Shown: one piece after another, positions 17,824 through 26,112 of the stretch
Numbering within the stretch: the stretch's first letter is position 1
How the letters are laid out: each line of letters begins with the position of its first letter
Origin: Yinghuangia elevatio
GTDB taxonomy: Bacteria; Actinomycetota; Actinomycetes; Streptomycetales; Streptomycetaceae
Direction of reading: 5' to 3'
Length of the DNA: 64,000 nt
NCBI RefSeq assembly: GCF_040649515.1
Contig: NZ_JBEZFP010000003.1
Coordinates: 1 to 64,000 of the forward strand
Notes under the pieces: generated by a model
Told to the model about the DNA's origin: nothing
The model's input: only the letters and a program-made list of their open reading frames with translations
The model's database searches: none
Program-made: the position numbers and the translations under genes

Positions 17824-19542
17824 ATGCACGACCTGGTGATCCGCGGCGGCACGGTGGTGGACGGGACGGGGGCGACGGCGCGTACGGCCGACGTCGCGGT
17901 ACGGGACGGCCGCGTCGTCGCGGTCGGCGACCGGTCCGGCATCGGCGCCGGACGCACCGAGATCGACGCCGACGGTGCGCTGGTCACACCGGGCTGGGTC
18001 GACATCCACACGCATTTCGACGGGCAGGTCACCTGGGACGACCTGCTCACCCCGGCGTGCTGGCACGGCGTCACGACCGTGGTCACCGGCAACTGCGGGG
18101 TGGGCTTCGCCCCCTGCCGCCCCGACGAGCGGCGCCGGCTCATCGAGCTGATGGAAGGCGTCGAGGACATCCCCGGCACCGCGCTGCACGAGGGCATGCA
18201 GTGGCACTGGGAGTCGTTCCCCGAGTACCTCGACTACCTGGCCACCCGGCGCATCGTCATGGACGTCGGCACGCAGATCTCGCACGGCCCGGTCCGCACC
18301 TACGTGATGGGCGAGCGCGGCGCGCGCAACGAGCCCGCGACCCCCGAGGACATCGCCGCGATGGCCGCGATCGTCCGGGAGGCGATGGAGGCGGGCGCGC
18401 TCGGCTTCACGACGTCGCGCACGATCATGCACCGGGCGATCGACGGCGAGCCGGTGCCGGGCACGTACGCCGCCGAGGACGAGCTGTTCGGCATCGGTGC
18501 CGCGCTGCGCGAGGCGGGGCACGGCGTGTTCGAGGTGGCGCCGGCCGGGGTCGCGGGCGAGGACGACCTCGCGCCTTCGCGGGAGGTGGCATGGATGCGG
18601 CGGCTTGCGGCGGCGATCGGCCGGCCGGTGGCGTACGGCATGACGCAGTCCAACGCGTCGCCCGCCCTGTACCGCGACCTGCTCGCCGAGACGCAGGCCG
18701 CCGCGGACGCCGGGGCCGAGGTGTGGATGCAGGTCGCCGGGCGGGCGACGGGCCTCATCTTCAGCCTGGAGACGACGTACCACCCGCTGCGCGGCCGGCC
18801 GACGTTCGACGCGCTCGCCGCGCTGCCGATGACCGAGCGGGTGGCGCGCCTCCGCACCGCGGAGGTCCGCGACGCGATCCTGGGCGAGAGCGGCGCGCAG
18901 TCCTCGCTGCTGAGCGCGTTCGGTGACCGCATCGTGCCGATCGGCGACGAGGTCGACTACGAACCGGCGTACGAGGACAGCGTCGTCGCGCGGGCGAAGC
19001 GCGAGGGCCGCGAGCCCGACGCGGTGCTCTACGACCTGATGCTGGAGCGCGATGGCCGCCGCATGTTCATGATCCCGATCCTGAACTACGCGGACGGCAG
19101 CCTCGAACCGGTACGCGAGATGCTGCTGCACCCGCGCTCGGTGTTCGGCCTCGGCGACGCGGGCGCGCACTGCGCGACCATCTGCGACGCCAGCATGACC
19201 ACGACGATGCTGACCCACTGGGCGCGCGACCGCTCGCGCGGCGACCGGCTGCCCCTCGAACTCGCCGTCAAGAAAATGACCTCGGACACCGCCGCGCTGT
19301 ACGGCCTGCGCGACCGCGGCAGCCTCGCCCCCGGCATGCGCGCCGACCTCAACGTGATCGACCTGGAGCGGCTGCGCACCCACCCGCCGGAGGTGCTGTA
19401 CGACCTGCCGGGCGACTGCCCGCGCCTGATCCAGCGCGCCGACGGCTACATCGCCACCGCCGTCGCGGGCAGCGTCACGTTCCGCGAGGGCGAGCACACG
19501 GGCGAGCTGCCGGGCACCCTGATCCGCGGCCGACGCAGCTGA
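17824..19542 (+). CDS. N-acyl-D-amino-acid deacylase-type amidohydrolase
   Basis: A 572-aa member of the amidohydrolase superfamily, D-aminoacylase group, which hydrolyses N-acyl-D-amino acids or related amides with a metal centre. After the N-terminal beta-sandwich (MHDLVIRGGTVVDGTG) comes GWVDIHTHFDGQVTWD with the HxH metal site, then HGVTTVVTGNCGVGFAPC. Near the end GLGDAGAHC carries the conserved Asp. The ATG at 17824 lies 8 nt after GGGAGG. It stands alone, ending in a strong hairpin terminator at 19564. Family members act on D-amino-acid derivatives or on cyclic amides, so the exact substrate is open. Confidence 0.88.
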   Translation: MHDLVIRGGTVVDGTGATARTADVAVRDGRVVAVGDRSGIGAGRTEIDADGALVTPGWVDIHTHFDGQVTWDDLLTPACWHGVTTVVTGNCGVGFAPCRPDERRRLIELMEGVEDIPGTALHEGMQWHWESFPEYLDYLATRRIVMDVGTQISHGPVRTYVMGERGARNEPATPEDIAAMAAIVREAMEAGALGFTTSRTIMHRAIDGEPVPGTYAAEDELFGIGAALREAGHGVFEVAPAGVAGEDDLAPSREVAWMRRLAAAIGRPVAYGMTQSNASPALYRDLLAETQAAADAGAEVWMQVAGRATGLIFSLETTYHPLRGRPTFDALAALPMTERVARLRTAEVRDAILGESGAQSSLLSAFGDRIVPIGDEVDYEPAYEDSVVARAKREGREPDAVLYDLMLERDGRRMFMIPILNYADGSLEPVREMLLHPRSVFGLGDAGAHCATICDASMTTTMLTHWARDRSRGDRLPLELAVKKMTSDTAALYGLRDRGSLAPGMRADLNVIDLERLRTHPPEVLYDLPGDCPRLIQRADGYIATAVAGSVTFREGEHTGELPGTLIRGRRS

Positions 19543-19563
19543 GGCCCGACCGCCCGAGAACGA

Positions 19564-19604
19564 CCCGAGGCCCCGTACACCGCATGGGTGTTCGGGGCCT
19601 CGGG
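19564..19604 (+). terminator. Hairpin terminator after the amidohydrolase
   Basis: CCCGAGGCCCCG (19564-19575) and CGGGGCCTCGGG (19593-19604) form a perfect 12-bp stem with a 17-nt loop, 22 nt after the stop codon. Confidence 0.85.
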
Positions 19605-19685
19605 CTTACATATCGTCGGGTCGGTACTGCGCCCCGTTCATCCGGATCTCGCCGGACGACGGGGGTCAACCAAGACCTGGGAAGG

Positions 19686-20261
19686 TCAGAGGGTGACCTT
19701 GTCCGTCACCTCGTGCACAACCTGGATCTCGGGGCAGGGGCACTCCTCCTCCGGGCACTCCTCGACCGGCGGCGTGTGCGGCGGCTTCACCGGCGGGGTG
19801 TGCGGGGGCTTCACCGGCGGCGTGTGCGGCGGCTTGACCGGCGGGGTGTGCGGCGGCTTCACCGGCGGGGTGGTGGGGGGGCACGCCGGCGGGCCCTGCG
19901 GCGGGCAGTGCGGCGGCTCGTGCGGAGGGTTGTGCGGCGGGTTGTGCGGGGGCTTGTGCGGCGGGTTGTGCGGCGGCATCGGCGGCGGGGGCTTCATCTC
20001 GCCCTCGCCGTTGATGCACGTGTTGCCGAAAGCCGGGTTGAGCACACCGATGACGCTGACGGTGTTACCGCACAGGTTGACGGGCACGTGCACCGGAACC
20101 TGGAGCAGGTTGCCGGAGAGCACACCGGGAGAACCGACGGCCGCGCCGTCGGCGGCGGAGGAGGCGTATGCCGTCCCCCCACCGAAGGCGAATGCGCTGC
20201 CGACCATGGCGGCAGCCACCACGGTCTTCTTGGCGAACTCGTTCACTGAGTTGATTCCCAT
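19686..20261 (-). CDS. Chaplin-domain secreted protein with Pro/His-rich repeat tail
   Basis: A 191-aa secreted protein. Residues 1-33 form a signal peptide (FAKKTVVAAAMVGSAFAFGG, cleavage after AYA). Residues about 44-84 are a chaplin domain (GVLSGNLLQVPVHVPVNLCG to NPAFGNTCING) with its paired Cys64 and Cys82. In Streptomyces these domains assemble into amyloid-like films on aerial hyphae. The remainder is unusual: PPHN-type 4-residue repeats, then four TPPVKPPH 8-residue repeats, then a Cys/Glu-rich end (EECPEEECPCPE). There is no LPxTG sorting signal, so it is neither a classical long nor a simple short chaplin. A GTG at 20246 with GGGAAT upstream is an alternative start. Confidence 0.85.
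   Translation of the reverse strand: MGINSVNEFAKKTVVAAAMVGSAFAFGGGTAYASSAADGAAVGSPGVLSGNLLQVPVHVPVNLCGNTVSVIGVLNPAFGNTCINGEGEMKPPPPMPPHNPPHKPPHNPPHNPPHEPPHCPPQGPPACPPTTPPVKPPHTPPVKPPHTPPVKPPHTPPVKPPHTPPVEECPEEECPCPEIQVVHEVTDKVTL
19760..19990. repeat. 24-bp and 12-bp repeats encoding the chaplin tail
   Basis: On the coding strand the tail is built from 12-bp PPHN/PPHK units followed by four near-identical 24-bp TPPVKPPH units. On the + strand this appears as gtgtgcggcggcttcaccgg alternating with one- or two-base variants. The array is prone to slippage, so its copy number should vary between strains. Confidence 0.8.
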
Positions 20262-20268
20262 CGTTCGA

Positions 20269-20298
20269 ATGACGGTGGAACCGGAGTTCCACCGTCAT
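20269..20298 (-). promoter_or_regulatory. Perfect hairpin in the chaplin leader
   Basis: Arms ATGACGGTGGAAC (20269-20281) and GTTCCACCGTCAT (20286-20298) are a perfect 13-bp inverted repeat with a 4-nt loop, ending 8 nt before the chaplin ATG. It occupies the place where a ribosome-binding site would be, and no Shine-Dalgarno is seen before that ATG. It could be an operator, or a leader hairpin that controls translation or mRNA stability. Confidence 0.6.
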
Positions 20299-20452
20299 CA
20301 ACGCGCGACACCCCACGGGGGCAACGGGAAGATCACCAATTCGCCCGTATGCACGACTGACCGCCGGGCATTCACCTGTGACGGGTAGTCAGAAGTACGA
20401 AAGAGACCGCTTGGCCGATCACTTCGGACTGACCCGGACAGTTGGAAACGGC

Positions 20453-20794
20453 TCAGGAACGCGGAATCGACGTGTGGTGGTGGATTACCTCGGCGATGAG
20501 GAAGTTCAGGAACTTCTCCGCGAAATCCGGGTCGAGCTTCGCACCCGCCGCAAGGGAGCGCAGCCGCTGGATCTGGACCGCCTCGCGCGCCGGATCGGCG
20601 GGCGGCAGGTCGTACGCCGCCTTCAGCACGCCCACGCGCTTGGTGCACTTGAACCGTTCTGCGAGCAGGTGCACCAGCGCCGCGTCGATGTTGTCGATGC
20701 TGTCCCGCAGGTCCTGGAGCTCGGCGGGCACCGCCGGCGCGTCCGTCGGCGCGTCGCCGCCGCGCTCGGGCTGTTCGGTGGTTCGGTCGGCCAT
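20453..20794 (-). CDS. Chorismate mutase, AroQ type
   Basis: A 113-aa cytoplasmic chorismate mutase domain converting chorismate to prephenate for Phe/Tyr synthesis. The AroQ helical pattern is clear: LQDLRDSIDNIDAALVHLLA carries the first-helix Arg and Asp, and AERFKCTKRVGVLKA carries the second-helix Arg/Lys. A C-terminal helix follows (FAEKFLNFLIAEVIHHH). The chosen ATG is at 20794; about 20 disordered residues precede the domain. TAGGGT lies 8-9 nt upstream with no obvious Shine-Dalgarno, so the mRNA may be leaderless. The longer open frame to 20926 is not needed. No other aromatic genes are adjacent. Confidence 0.85.
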   Translation of the reverse strand: MADRTTEQPERGGDAPTDAPAVPAELQDLRDSIDNIDAALVHLLAERFKCTKRVGVLKAAYDLPPADPAREAVQIQRLRSLAAGAKLDPDFAEKFLNFLIAEVIHHHTSIPRS

Positions 20795-21010
20795 GTCGCG
20801 CCACCCTACCCGGGCAGCCGGGCACCCCGGCGGCGAGGCCCCGACTTCCGGATCTTGCCCGGCCCGTACGGCGGATCTCCGCGGGCACGAGTCAGGTGTC
20901 GCGGCGCTCTCCCCGGGGAATCTCAAGGTACGGCCGACGCGGACCTACCTGCTCATCTGGGCGCGTACCCGGTCGGTACGCATGCGACGAGGCATGAGGG
21001 GGCGATCGGT

Positions 21011-21472
21011 ATGGATGACGTCCGCCTGACACCCGCAGAGCGGCGGGCGCTCGAACTGATAGAGGCCGAGCTGCGGAAAGACCGCGATCTGGACCGCGCG
21101 ATGCGCCGGATGCGGGTCCCGCGGACCGGCCGCAGGCCGCTGCGCCGCCGCGGATCCGCCGACGACGGCCCGGCCGAAGGGCCCGCTCAGGAGGGGCCCG
21201 CGAGCGCGCCCGGGGCGGACGAATGCACCGAGGCCCCCGACTTCCCGTTCACGACCTCCGCGGCGTCGGCGACCTCGGCGGCCGCCCGGCAGCGGGAGCG
21301 GCGGCGCGTGTGGGCGCTGGCCCTGGTCCTGAGCATCGTGTTCGCGGCCCTGCTCACCGCGGGCACGCTGTTCTTCCTGGTCTTCGCACTGGTTCTGGTG
21401 ACGCTCGCGGCGTCGGCCGGGGTGGTGTGGATGGCGGTCAGCTTCTACCTGCGCAAGCCCGACCCCGGCTGA
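21011..21472 (+). CDS. DUF3040-family membrane protein
   Basis: A 153-aa protein of the DUF3040 type, common and uncharacterised in actinobacteria. It begins with the acidic/basic helix LTPAERRALELIEAELRKDR, continues through a charged, disordered linker (residues about 35-90), and ends in a hydrophobic pair of helices (about 100-145) with a short basic C-terminus. The ATG at 21011 was chosen because the DUF3040 signature starts within five residues of it. No ribosome-binding site is strong. It is likely anchored in the cytoplasmic membrane; the role is unknown. Confidence 0.8.
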   Translation: MDDVRLTPAERRALELIEAELRKDRDLDRAMRRMRVPRTGRRPLRRRGSADDGPAEGPAQEGPASAPGADECTEAPDFPFTTSAASATSAAARQRERRRVWALALVLSIVFAALLTAGTLFFLVFALVLVTLAASAGVVWMAVSFYLRKPDPG

Positions 21473-21551
21473 TTCCCGCGGATCCCGGCTGAGCAGGGCT
21501 GGTCCGGGTGGTCCGGGCTGGTTCCGCGGCGGCGGCGATTGCCCGTCCGGC

Positions 21552-21968
21552 TCAGCGCGCGTGCCGACGACGGCTGTGCGCGCCGCCCGGGCGGGCTTCG
21601 TGCTGTCCCGGAGGCACCGGCGGCGCCGACCGCGGGGCGGCGGCCTGGGGTGCCGCCGAGCGCGCCGCGGCGGGCTCCGCTGCGCGCTGCCGGGAACCGG
21701 GGCCGTGCACGGGGCTGTTCCGGCCTCGCCCGCGTACCGCGACCACGATCGTCACCAGCGGCCCGAGCGCGCCGATCACCAGCGCGGCGTCCAGGGCGGC
21801 CAGGCGGCCCTGCCCGATCGACAGGAGGACCAGGGAGAGGCACACGACGATCGACGCGAGAACGCACACCGTCATACGGCTCTGCCGCGCGCCGTGCACG
21901 AACGTCCACGCGCACGCGGACAAGCCCACGACGGCGGTCACCAGCGCGGCGACCGAAGTGGTGTTCAT
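21552..21968 (-). CDS. MrpF-like small membrane protein
   Basis: A 138-aa protein whose first 80 residues form three transmembrane helices with the pattern of the MrpF subunit of Mrp/Mnh cation:proton antiporters, including ALDAALVIGALGPLVTIVVA for the third helix. The remaining 55 residues are an Ala/Arg/Pro-rich cytoplasmic tail not typical of MrpF. The ATG at 21968 follows GGAGG by 8 nt. None of the other Mrp subunits (A, B, C, D, E, G) is present nearby, so this is an orphan. The family assignment rests on helix pattern only and could be wrong. Confidence 0.55.
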   Translation of the reverse strand: MNTTSVAALVTAVVGLSACAWTFVHGARQSRMTVCVLASIVVCLSLVLLSIGQGRLAALDAALVIGALGPLVTIVVAVRGRGRNSPVHGPGSRQRAAEPAAARSAAPQAAAPRSAPPVPPGQHEARPGGAHSRRRHAR

Positions 21969-22214
21969 CGCGGGAACCTCCGCATTCTCGCCCCGGACCA
22001 CGCGCGGTCCGGAATCCGAGTGTTACCCGGATTGACCGCAATGATGCCGCAGAGCCCGCCGGGCGGCGGCCCCGCACTCCGGGGACACGTCGCACCACGG
22101 GACGGCGTCGGGCGCCTCTGCCACGGAACGCACCGTCCAACCTCCGAGTTCCCGTACGCCCGCCCGGGCAGGCGTACGCGGCACCGCGCCCGGCGGGCCT
22201 CAGGAACTGCCGGG

Positions 22215-23135
22215 TCAGGCCGGAGGCTTGCCGCCCACCGCGGTGGTGACCCGGGTGCAGGCCTTGAGGAGGCGGCGGCCGACGCGGTCGATCTCACGCG
22301 CGGTCATCTCGCGGTGGGGTTGTACGGAGAGGTTCATCTGCGTCCCGCCGTGCGCGTCGAACACCGGGGCACTCAACGCGCTCACCGGGTGGCGGCCGGA
22401 CCCGGCGAGGTCGCCCGGGAGGTACTCGGCCTGGCGCAGTTCGGCCAGCAGCGCCATGACCATCGGCTGGAGGTCCTCGGCCAACGGGTCGTCACTCAAC
22501 TCCGCGAGCGCGTGCCGCAGGCGGACCCCCGCGGGGGTCAGACGCTCGACGCTGTAGCCGCGTTCGCGGATCGCCCCCAGGGACGCGAGCAGGGGCCCGC
22601 GTGGCGCGGGGCGCTCGGTACGCGACGCCCAGTCGTCGATCACCTCGTCGGGCGCCCAGGCCACGAAGACGCCGCCGAAGGGCGGCGCGAGTGGGATCCG
22701 CCGGCCGATGCGCACCGCTCCGGCGTCGGGTCCGCTGCCCGCGTGGGCCACGATCACCAGGTGGCCTTCACTGCGGATCGCCGCGGTCGCCTGCATGCCG
22801 AGTTCTTCGGCGAGGGCGACGGCCTCCGCCTGCGCGAGGTGCACGGCCGGGTACGACAACTCCGCCGCCCGACCGGTCGCCACCAGTGCGGGTCCCAGCG
22901 TGAACGTCTTGTCCACGGGGTTGCGGATCAGGTAGTCCGCGTTGGCGAGGCTGGCGGTGACCGCGTGGCACGTCGCCTTGCTCATGCCGAGCGCCCGGGC
23001 GATGTCGCTGAGGCTGAAAGCATGCGCGGGACGGCTCGCGAGCAGTTCCAGGACGCCGACGACCCGGTCCGTCGGGGGCGACGGGCTCGTCCCGGGGGAC
23101 GCCGTGTCGGTTCCGCCGCCGTCGACCGCCGCCAT
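22215..23135 (-). CDS. IclR-family transcriptional regulator
   Basis: A 306-aa IclR-type regulator. The N-terminal winged helix-turn-helix lies at about residues 25-85 (VVGVLELLASRPAHAFSLSD, IARALGMSKATCHAVTASLA). The C-terminal GAF-like effector domain follows, with AHAGSG and the Pro/Phe-rich IPLAPPFGGVFVAWAP loop. The ATG at 23135 is preceded by GGAGAAGG. It lies upstream of, and divergent in transcription from, the amine-metabolism block, separated by one small minus-strand gene. It could regulate that block or the SnoaL-like gene; the effector is unknown. Confidence 0.9.
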   Translation of the reverse strand: MAAVDGGGTDTASPGTSPSPPTDRVVGVLELLASRPAHAFSLSDIARALGMSKATCHAVTASLANADYLIRNPVDKTFTLGPALVATGRAAELSYPAVHLAQAEAVALAEELGMQATAAIRSEGHLVIVAHAGSGPDAGAVRIGRRIPLAPPFGGVFVAWAPDEVIDDWASRTERPAPRGPLLASLGAIRERGYSVERLTPAGVRLRHALAELSDDPLAEDLQPMVMALLAELRQAEYLPGDLAGSGRHPVSALSAPVFDAHGGTQMNLSVQPHREMTAREIDRVGRRLLKACTRVTTAVGGKPPA

Positions 23136-23299
23136 CGTCCTTCTCCACCCTCAGCCGCCCGGTCGCGGGCCGGATCCCGCGCCGCCTCGCGGGCGCGCCA
23201 CACGCTACCAAGCGAACCACCCCATACCCCGCCGCGCGCCGCACCGACAGCCGCAAACACGTCGGAACACAGACCCGTGGGGGTGGTCGACGGCCAAGA

Positions 23300-23334
23300 T
23301 CGCCGACGGCCGACGGTCTGGCCGCCGTCGGCGA
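23300..23334 (-). terminator. Hairpin terminator after the SnoaL-like gene
   Basis: TCGCCGACGG (23300-23309) pairs with CCGTCGGCGA (23325-23334), a perfect 10-bp stem that starts 14 nt beyond the stop of the minus-strand gene. Confidence 0.65.
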
Positions 23335-23347
23335 CACCAGGGTCCCG

Positions 23348-23728
23348 TCAGCCGGAGTTCTCCGCCAGCGCCTTGGTCACCGCGGCGAGGTCGAAGTAGT
23401 CGCGCCAGGCGTGGATCTTGCCGTCCCGCAGCTCGAAGACCCCCATGACGAGGATCTCCAGCGTGTTGCCGTTCGGGAACGTGAACACGTCCGTGCGCTC
23501 GTTGAGCACCGTGTCCCCGTGCACCGCCTGGTGGTGGACGGTGAACTCGGCACCCGTAAAAGGCCCGACGAATCCGGCGATGAAGTCGCGGATCTCCTGA
23601 CGTCCCGTCACCGGCATGATCGGGATGTTGTGGTAGGTCGCGTCCTCGGTGAAGTACCCCGCCAGCTCGTCCGGGTCGAGCCGACCCCACGCCTTGATGA
23701 ACTCGTCGACCGTCGCTGCTGCATCCAT
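23348..23728 (-). CDS. SnoaL-like / epoxide-hydrolase-fold small protein
   Basis: A 126-aa NTF2-like fold protein of the SnoaL / limonene-1,2-epoxide hydrolase type, seen from AATVDEFIKAWGRLDPDELA, YFTEDATYHNIPIMPVTGR and the C-terminal WRDYFD. Such proteins are small cyclases, isomerases, hydrolases or binding proteins; the function here is not predictable. The ATG at 23728 has no Shine-Dalgarno, but TACGGT sits about 9 nt upstream, consistent with leaderless transcription. It shares its promoter region with the divergent glutamine-synthetase-like gene. Confidence 0.8.
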   Translation of the reverse strand: MDAAATVDEFIKAWGRLDPDELAGYFTEDATYHNIPIMPVTGRQEIRDFIAGFVGPFTGAEFTVHHQAVHGDTVLNERTDVFTFPNGNTLEILVMGVFELRDGKIHAWRDYFDLAAVTKALAENSG

Positions 23729-23797
23729 GCGCGCGACCGTAGTGGTCGGACGATACGACCGCCATAGCCGTCGGGGCGCCGATCTTGTGCACAGGAA

Positions 23798-23835
23798 GTA
23801 ACGCCGCCGTTACGCTGACGCCCACACGCCGAAAT
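23798..23835 (+). promoter_or_regulatory. GlnR-like box upstream of the amine-utilisation genes
   Basis: GTAAC (23798-23802), six bases, GTTAC (23809-23813), six bases, GCCCA, six bases, GAAAT (23831-23835) reproduces the a-n6-b-n6-a-n6-b spacing of actinomycete GlnR sites (gTnAC-n6-GAAAC). The first half-site is perfect; the others deviate. It lies about 72-109 bp upstream of the glutamine-synthetase-like start. This is inferred from spacing, not established. Confidence 0.4.
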
Positions 23836-23906
23836 CCCGCACGTGTCTACTGATGGAAGACAGAGATTCCTGAGAGTGGACAACCCAGTAGAGGGACGGC
23901 GACTCG

Positions 23907-25298
23907 ATGACCACCCAGGCTCATCCGGCGGCCGACGCCGGGCAGGGACGGATTCCCTTCCAGAATACGCCCGTTCCCGAGACCGAGCCCTCGCTTTCGG
24001 AACGGGTCAAGGCCGACGGTGCGCGGTTCGTCCTCGCCACCTTCGTCGACCTCACCGGCAAACCGTGCGCAAAGCTGGTCCCCGCGCACAGCGTCGACCG
24101 GCTCGCGAGCGAAGGCGCCGGGTTCGCGGGTTACGCGGCGGGGGCGCTCGGGCAGACTCCCACCGACCCCGAGGTCATGGCCGTCCCCGACCCCGCCTCG
24201 TACACCCCGCTGCCCTTCGTACGGCCGGGCCTTGCGATGGTGCACTGCGACCCGTATGTCGAGGGCAGGCCATGGCCGTTCGCCCCACGCGTCATCCTGC
24301 GCACCGCGCTCGAACGCCTCGCCGCCGCCGGATTCACCGCGCAGGTCGGCGCGGAGGCCGAGTACTTCCTCGTCGAGCGCGACGGCGACGCGTTGTCCCC
24401 GGCCGATCCCCTCGACCGGTCCGCGCAGCCGTGCTACGACGCCCGCGCGCTCACCCGCATGTACGACCACCTGACGGGCATCTCGGACGCCGTCAACTCG
24501 CTCGGCTGGGACAACTACGCGAACGACCATGAGGACGCCAACGGGCAGTTCGAGCAGAACTTCACCCATGCGGACGCGCTGACGACGGCCGACCGGATCA
24601 TCACCTTCCGCTACCTGGTCCACGCCATGTCCGAAGCGGCGGGCATGACGGCCACGTTCATGCCCAAACCGTTCACCGACCGCACAGGCACCGGCCTGCA
24701 CCTGCACATGTCGTTGTGGGACGACAACGACGACCCGGTGTTCCCGGATCCCGCCGACCCGCGCGGGCTCGGCCTGTCCGACACGGCGTACGGCTTCATC
24801 GCCGGAATCCTGCGGCACGCACCCGCACTGCAGTCGGTGATCGCCCCGACCGTGAACTCCTACAAGCGGACGGGCGCGACGAGCACCGCGTCGGGCGCCA
24901 CCTGGGCGCCGCGCACCGCGAGCTACGGCGGCAACGACCGCACCCACCTGATCCGGGTGCCCGACCAGGACCGCTTCGAGGTGCGCGCGGTGGACGGGGC
25001 GGCCAATCCGTACCTGGCGATGGCGGTCCTGCTCGGTGCCGGGCTGGACGGCCTGGACCGCAACCTGGACGCCGGCCCGCCCGGGCGCGCCCTCGACAAG
25101 GCGCCTCCGCTGCCCCCGACGCTGCTGCACGCCGCCGAGGCGCTGGCCGCGGACGACGTCGTGCGCGGCACCCTCGACGCCGCCGACCCGCTCGCCCGGG
25201 TGTCGGGGTACTACGGGCGGCTCAAGCGCGAGGAGTTCCTCGCCTGGCACTCCCAGGTCACGCCCTGGGAGATCGACCGATACCTCACGGCGTTCTGA
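23907..25298 (+). CDS. glnT: Glutamine-synthetase-type ligase (GSIII/GMAS-like)
   Basis: A 463-aa ATP-dependent gamma-glutamyl ligase of the glutamine synthetase family. The N-terminal beta-grasp region contains ATFVDLTGKPCAKLVPAHS. The catalytic domain shows VGAEAEYFLVERD, ANGQFEQNFTHADALTTADR, GTGLHLHMSLWD and APTVNSYKR, matching metal, glutamate and ATP contacts. No adenylylation-site Tyr is visible near the C-terminus. In gene clusters with glxBCD homologues this type is GlnT or gamma-glutamylmethylamide synthetase, which joins methylamine (or ammonia) to glutamate. The ATG at 23907 follows GAGGG. The next three genes make the partner synthase, so a methylated- or small-amine substrate is inferred. 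Confidence 0.85.
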   Translation: MTTQAHPAADAGQGRIPFQNTPVPETEPSLSERVKADGARFVLATFVDLTGKPCAKLVPAHSVDRLASEGAGFAGYAAGALGQTPTDPEVMAVPDPASYTPLPFVRPGLAMVHCDPYVEGRPWPFAPRVILRTALERLAAAGFTAQVGAEAEYFLVERDGDALSPADPLDRSAQPCYDARALTRMYDHLTGISDAVNSLGWDNYANDHEDANGQFEQNFTHADALTTADRIITFRYLVHAMSEAAGMTATFMPKPFTDRTGTGLHLHMSLWDDNDDPVFPDPADPRGLGLSDTAYGFIAGILRHAPALQSVIAPTVNSYKRTGATSTASGATWAPRTASYGGNDRTHLIRVPDQDRFEVRAVDGAANPYLAMAVLLGAGLDGLDRNLDAGPPGRALDKAPPLPPTLLHAAEALAADDVVRGTLDAADPLARVSGYYGRLKREEFLAWHSQVTPWEIDRYLTAF

Positions 25299-25395
25299 CC
25301 GCCGACGCGGCCGCCGACGCCCGTACGTACGGCGCCGGCGCGACACCGTCGCGGCACCCCCAAGCCGAAGTCCCTTACGAGGAAAGGCGGTATCC

Positions 25396-26112
25396 GTGTG
25401 CGGCATCGTCGGCCTGCACCTGCGCGACCGCGGTCTCCACGCCCGCCTGGGCACCCTGCTGTCCGACATGCTCGGCCGGATCGCGGAGCGCGGCCCCGAC
25501 TCCGCCGGGATCGGGCTCTACGGAGACACGGCCACGGGAGCCGGGCAACCGGCGTACACCGCGGGTGACTTCACGGTCTACAAAGGTGTCGGACCGCCCG
25601 CCGGCGTGGCGGCGTCCATCGACCTCGCCAGGCGGACGGGCCACCAGGGCCTGGCACACACCCGCATGGCGACGGAGTCGGCGGTGACCGCCGCGCACTG
25701 CCACCCGTTCACGCCCGGCGGCGACCTCGCCCTGGTCCACAACGGCTCGTTCGCCAACCACGCGACGATCCGCCGCGCGCTGGTACGCGACGGCGTCCGG
25801 TTCGACACGGACAACGACTCGGAAGTGGCAGCCCACTTCATCGCTTCGTCCCTGGCGGACGGCGACAACTTGGAGAAGGCTCTGGGCAAGGTGTGCGAGA
25901 CCTTCGACGGGTTCTTCACGCTGCTCGCCACCACCGCAACCCAGTTCGCCGTCGTTCGCGACGTCGTCGGCGGCAAGCCGCTGCTGATCGCGGAAACGGA
26001 GGCGTACGTCGCCGTCGCCTCCGAGTACCGCGCACTCGCCGGCCTGCCCGGCATCGACACCGCGCGCGTCTTCGAGCCCGCCCCGGAGGAGGTCCATCTG
26101 TGGTCACGCTGA
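25396..26112 (+). CDS. glxB: Class II glutamine amidotransferase (GlxB/MgsA-like)
   Basis: A 238-aa N-terminal-nucleophile amidotransferase domain. Starting at the GTG at 25396 places the nucleophilic Cys at position 2 (VCGIVGLH), as the mechanism requires; GAGGAAAGG lies upstream. RGPDSAGIG, GHTRMAT-like GLAHTRMAT and LVHNGSFAN are the family's glutamine-site motifs. Together with the two following genes it forms the three-part equivalent of a glutamate synthase split into subunits, known as GlxBCD or, in methylotrophs, N-methylglutamate synthase MgsABC. This subunit releases the amino or methylamino group from a gamma-glutamyl donor. The upstream ligase ends 97 bp before; the downstream gene overlaps. 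Confidence 0.88.
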   Translation: MCGIVGLHLRDRGLHARLGTLLSDMLGRIAERGPDSAGIGLYGDTATGAGQPAYTAGDFTVYKGVGPPAGVAASIDLARRTGHQGLAHTRMATESAVTAAHCHPFTPGGDLALVHNGSFANHATIRRALVRDGVRFDTDNDSEVAAHFIASSLADGDNLEKALGKVCETFDGFFTLLATTATQFAVVRDVVGGKPLLIAETEAYVAVASEYRALAGLPGIDTARVFEPAPEEVHLWSR

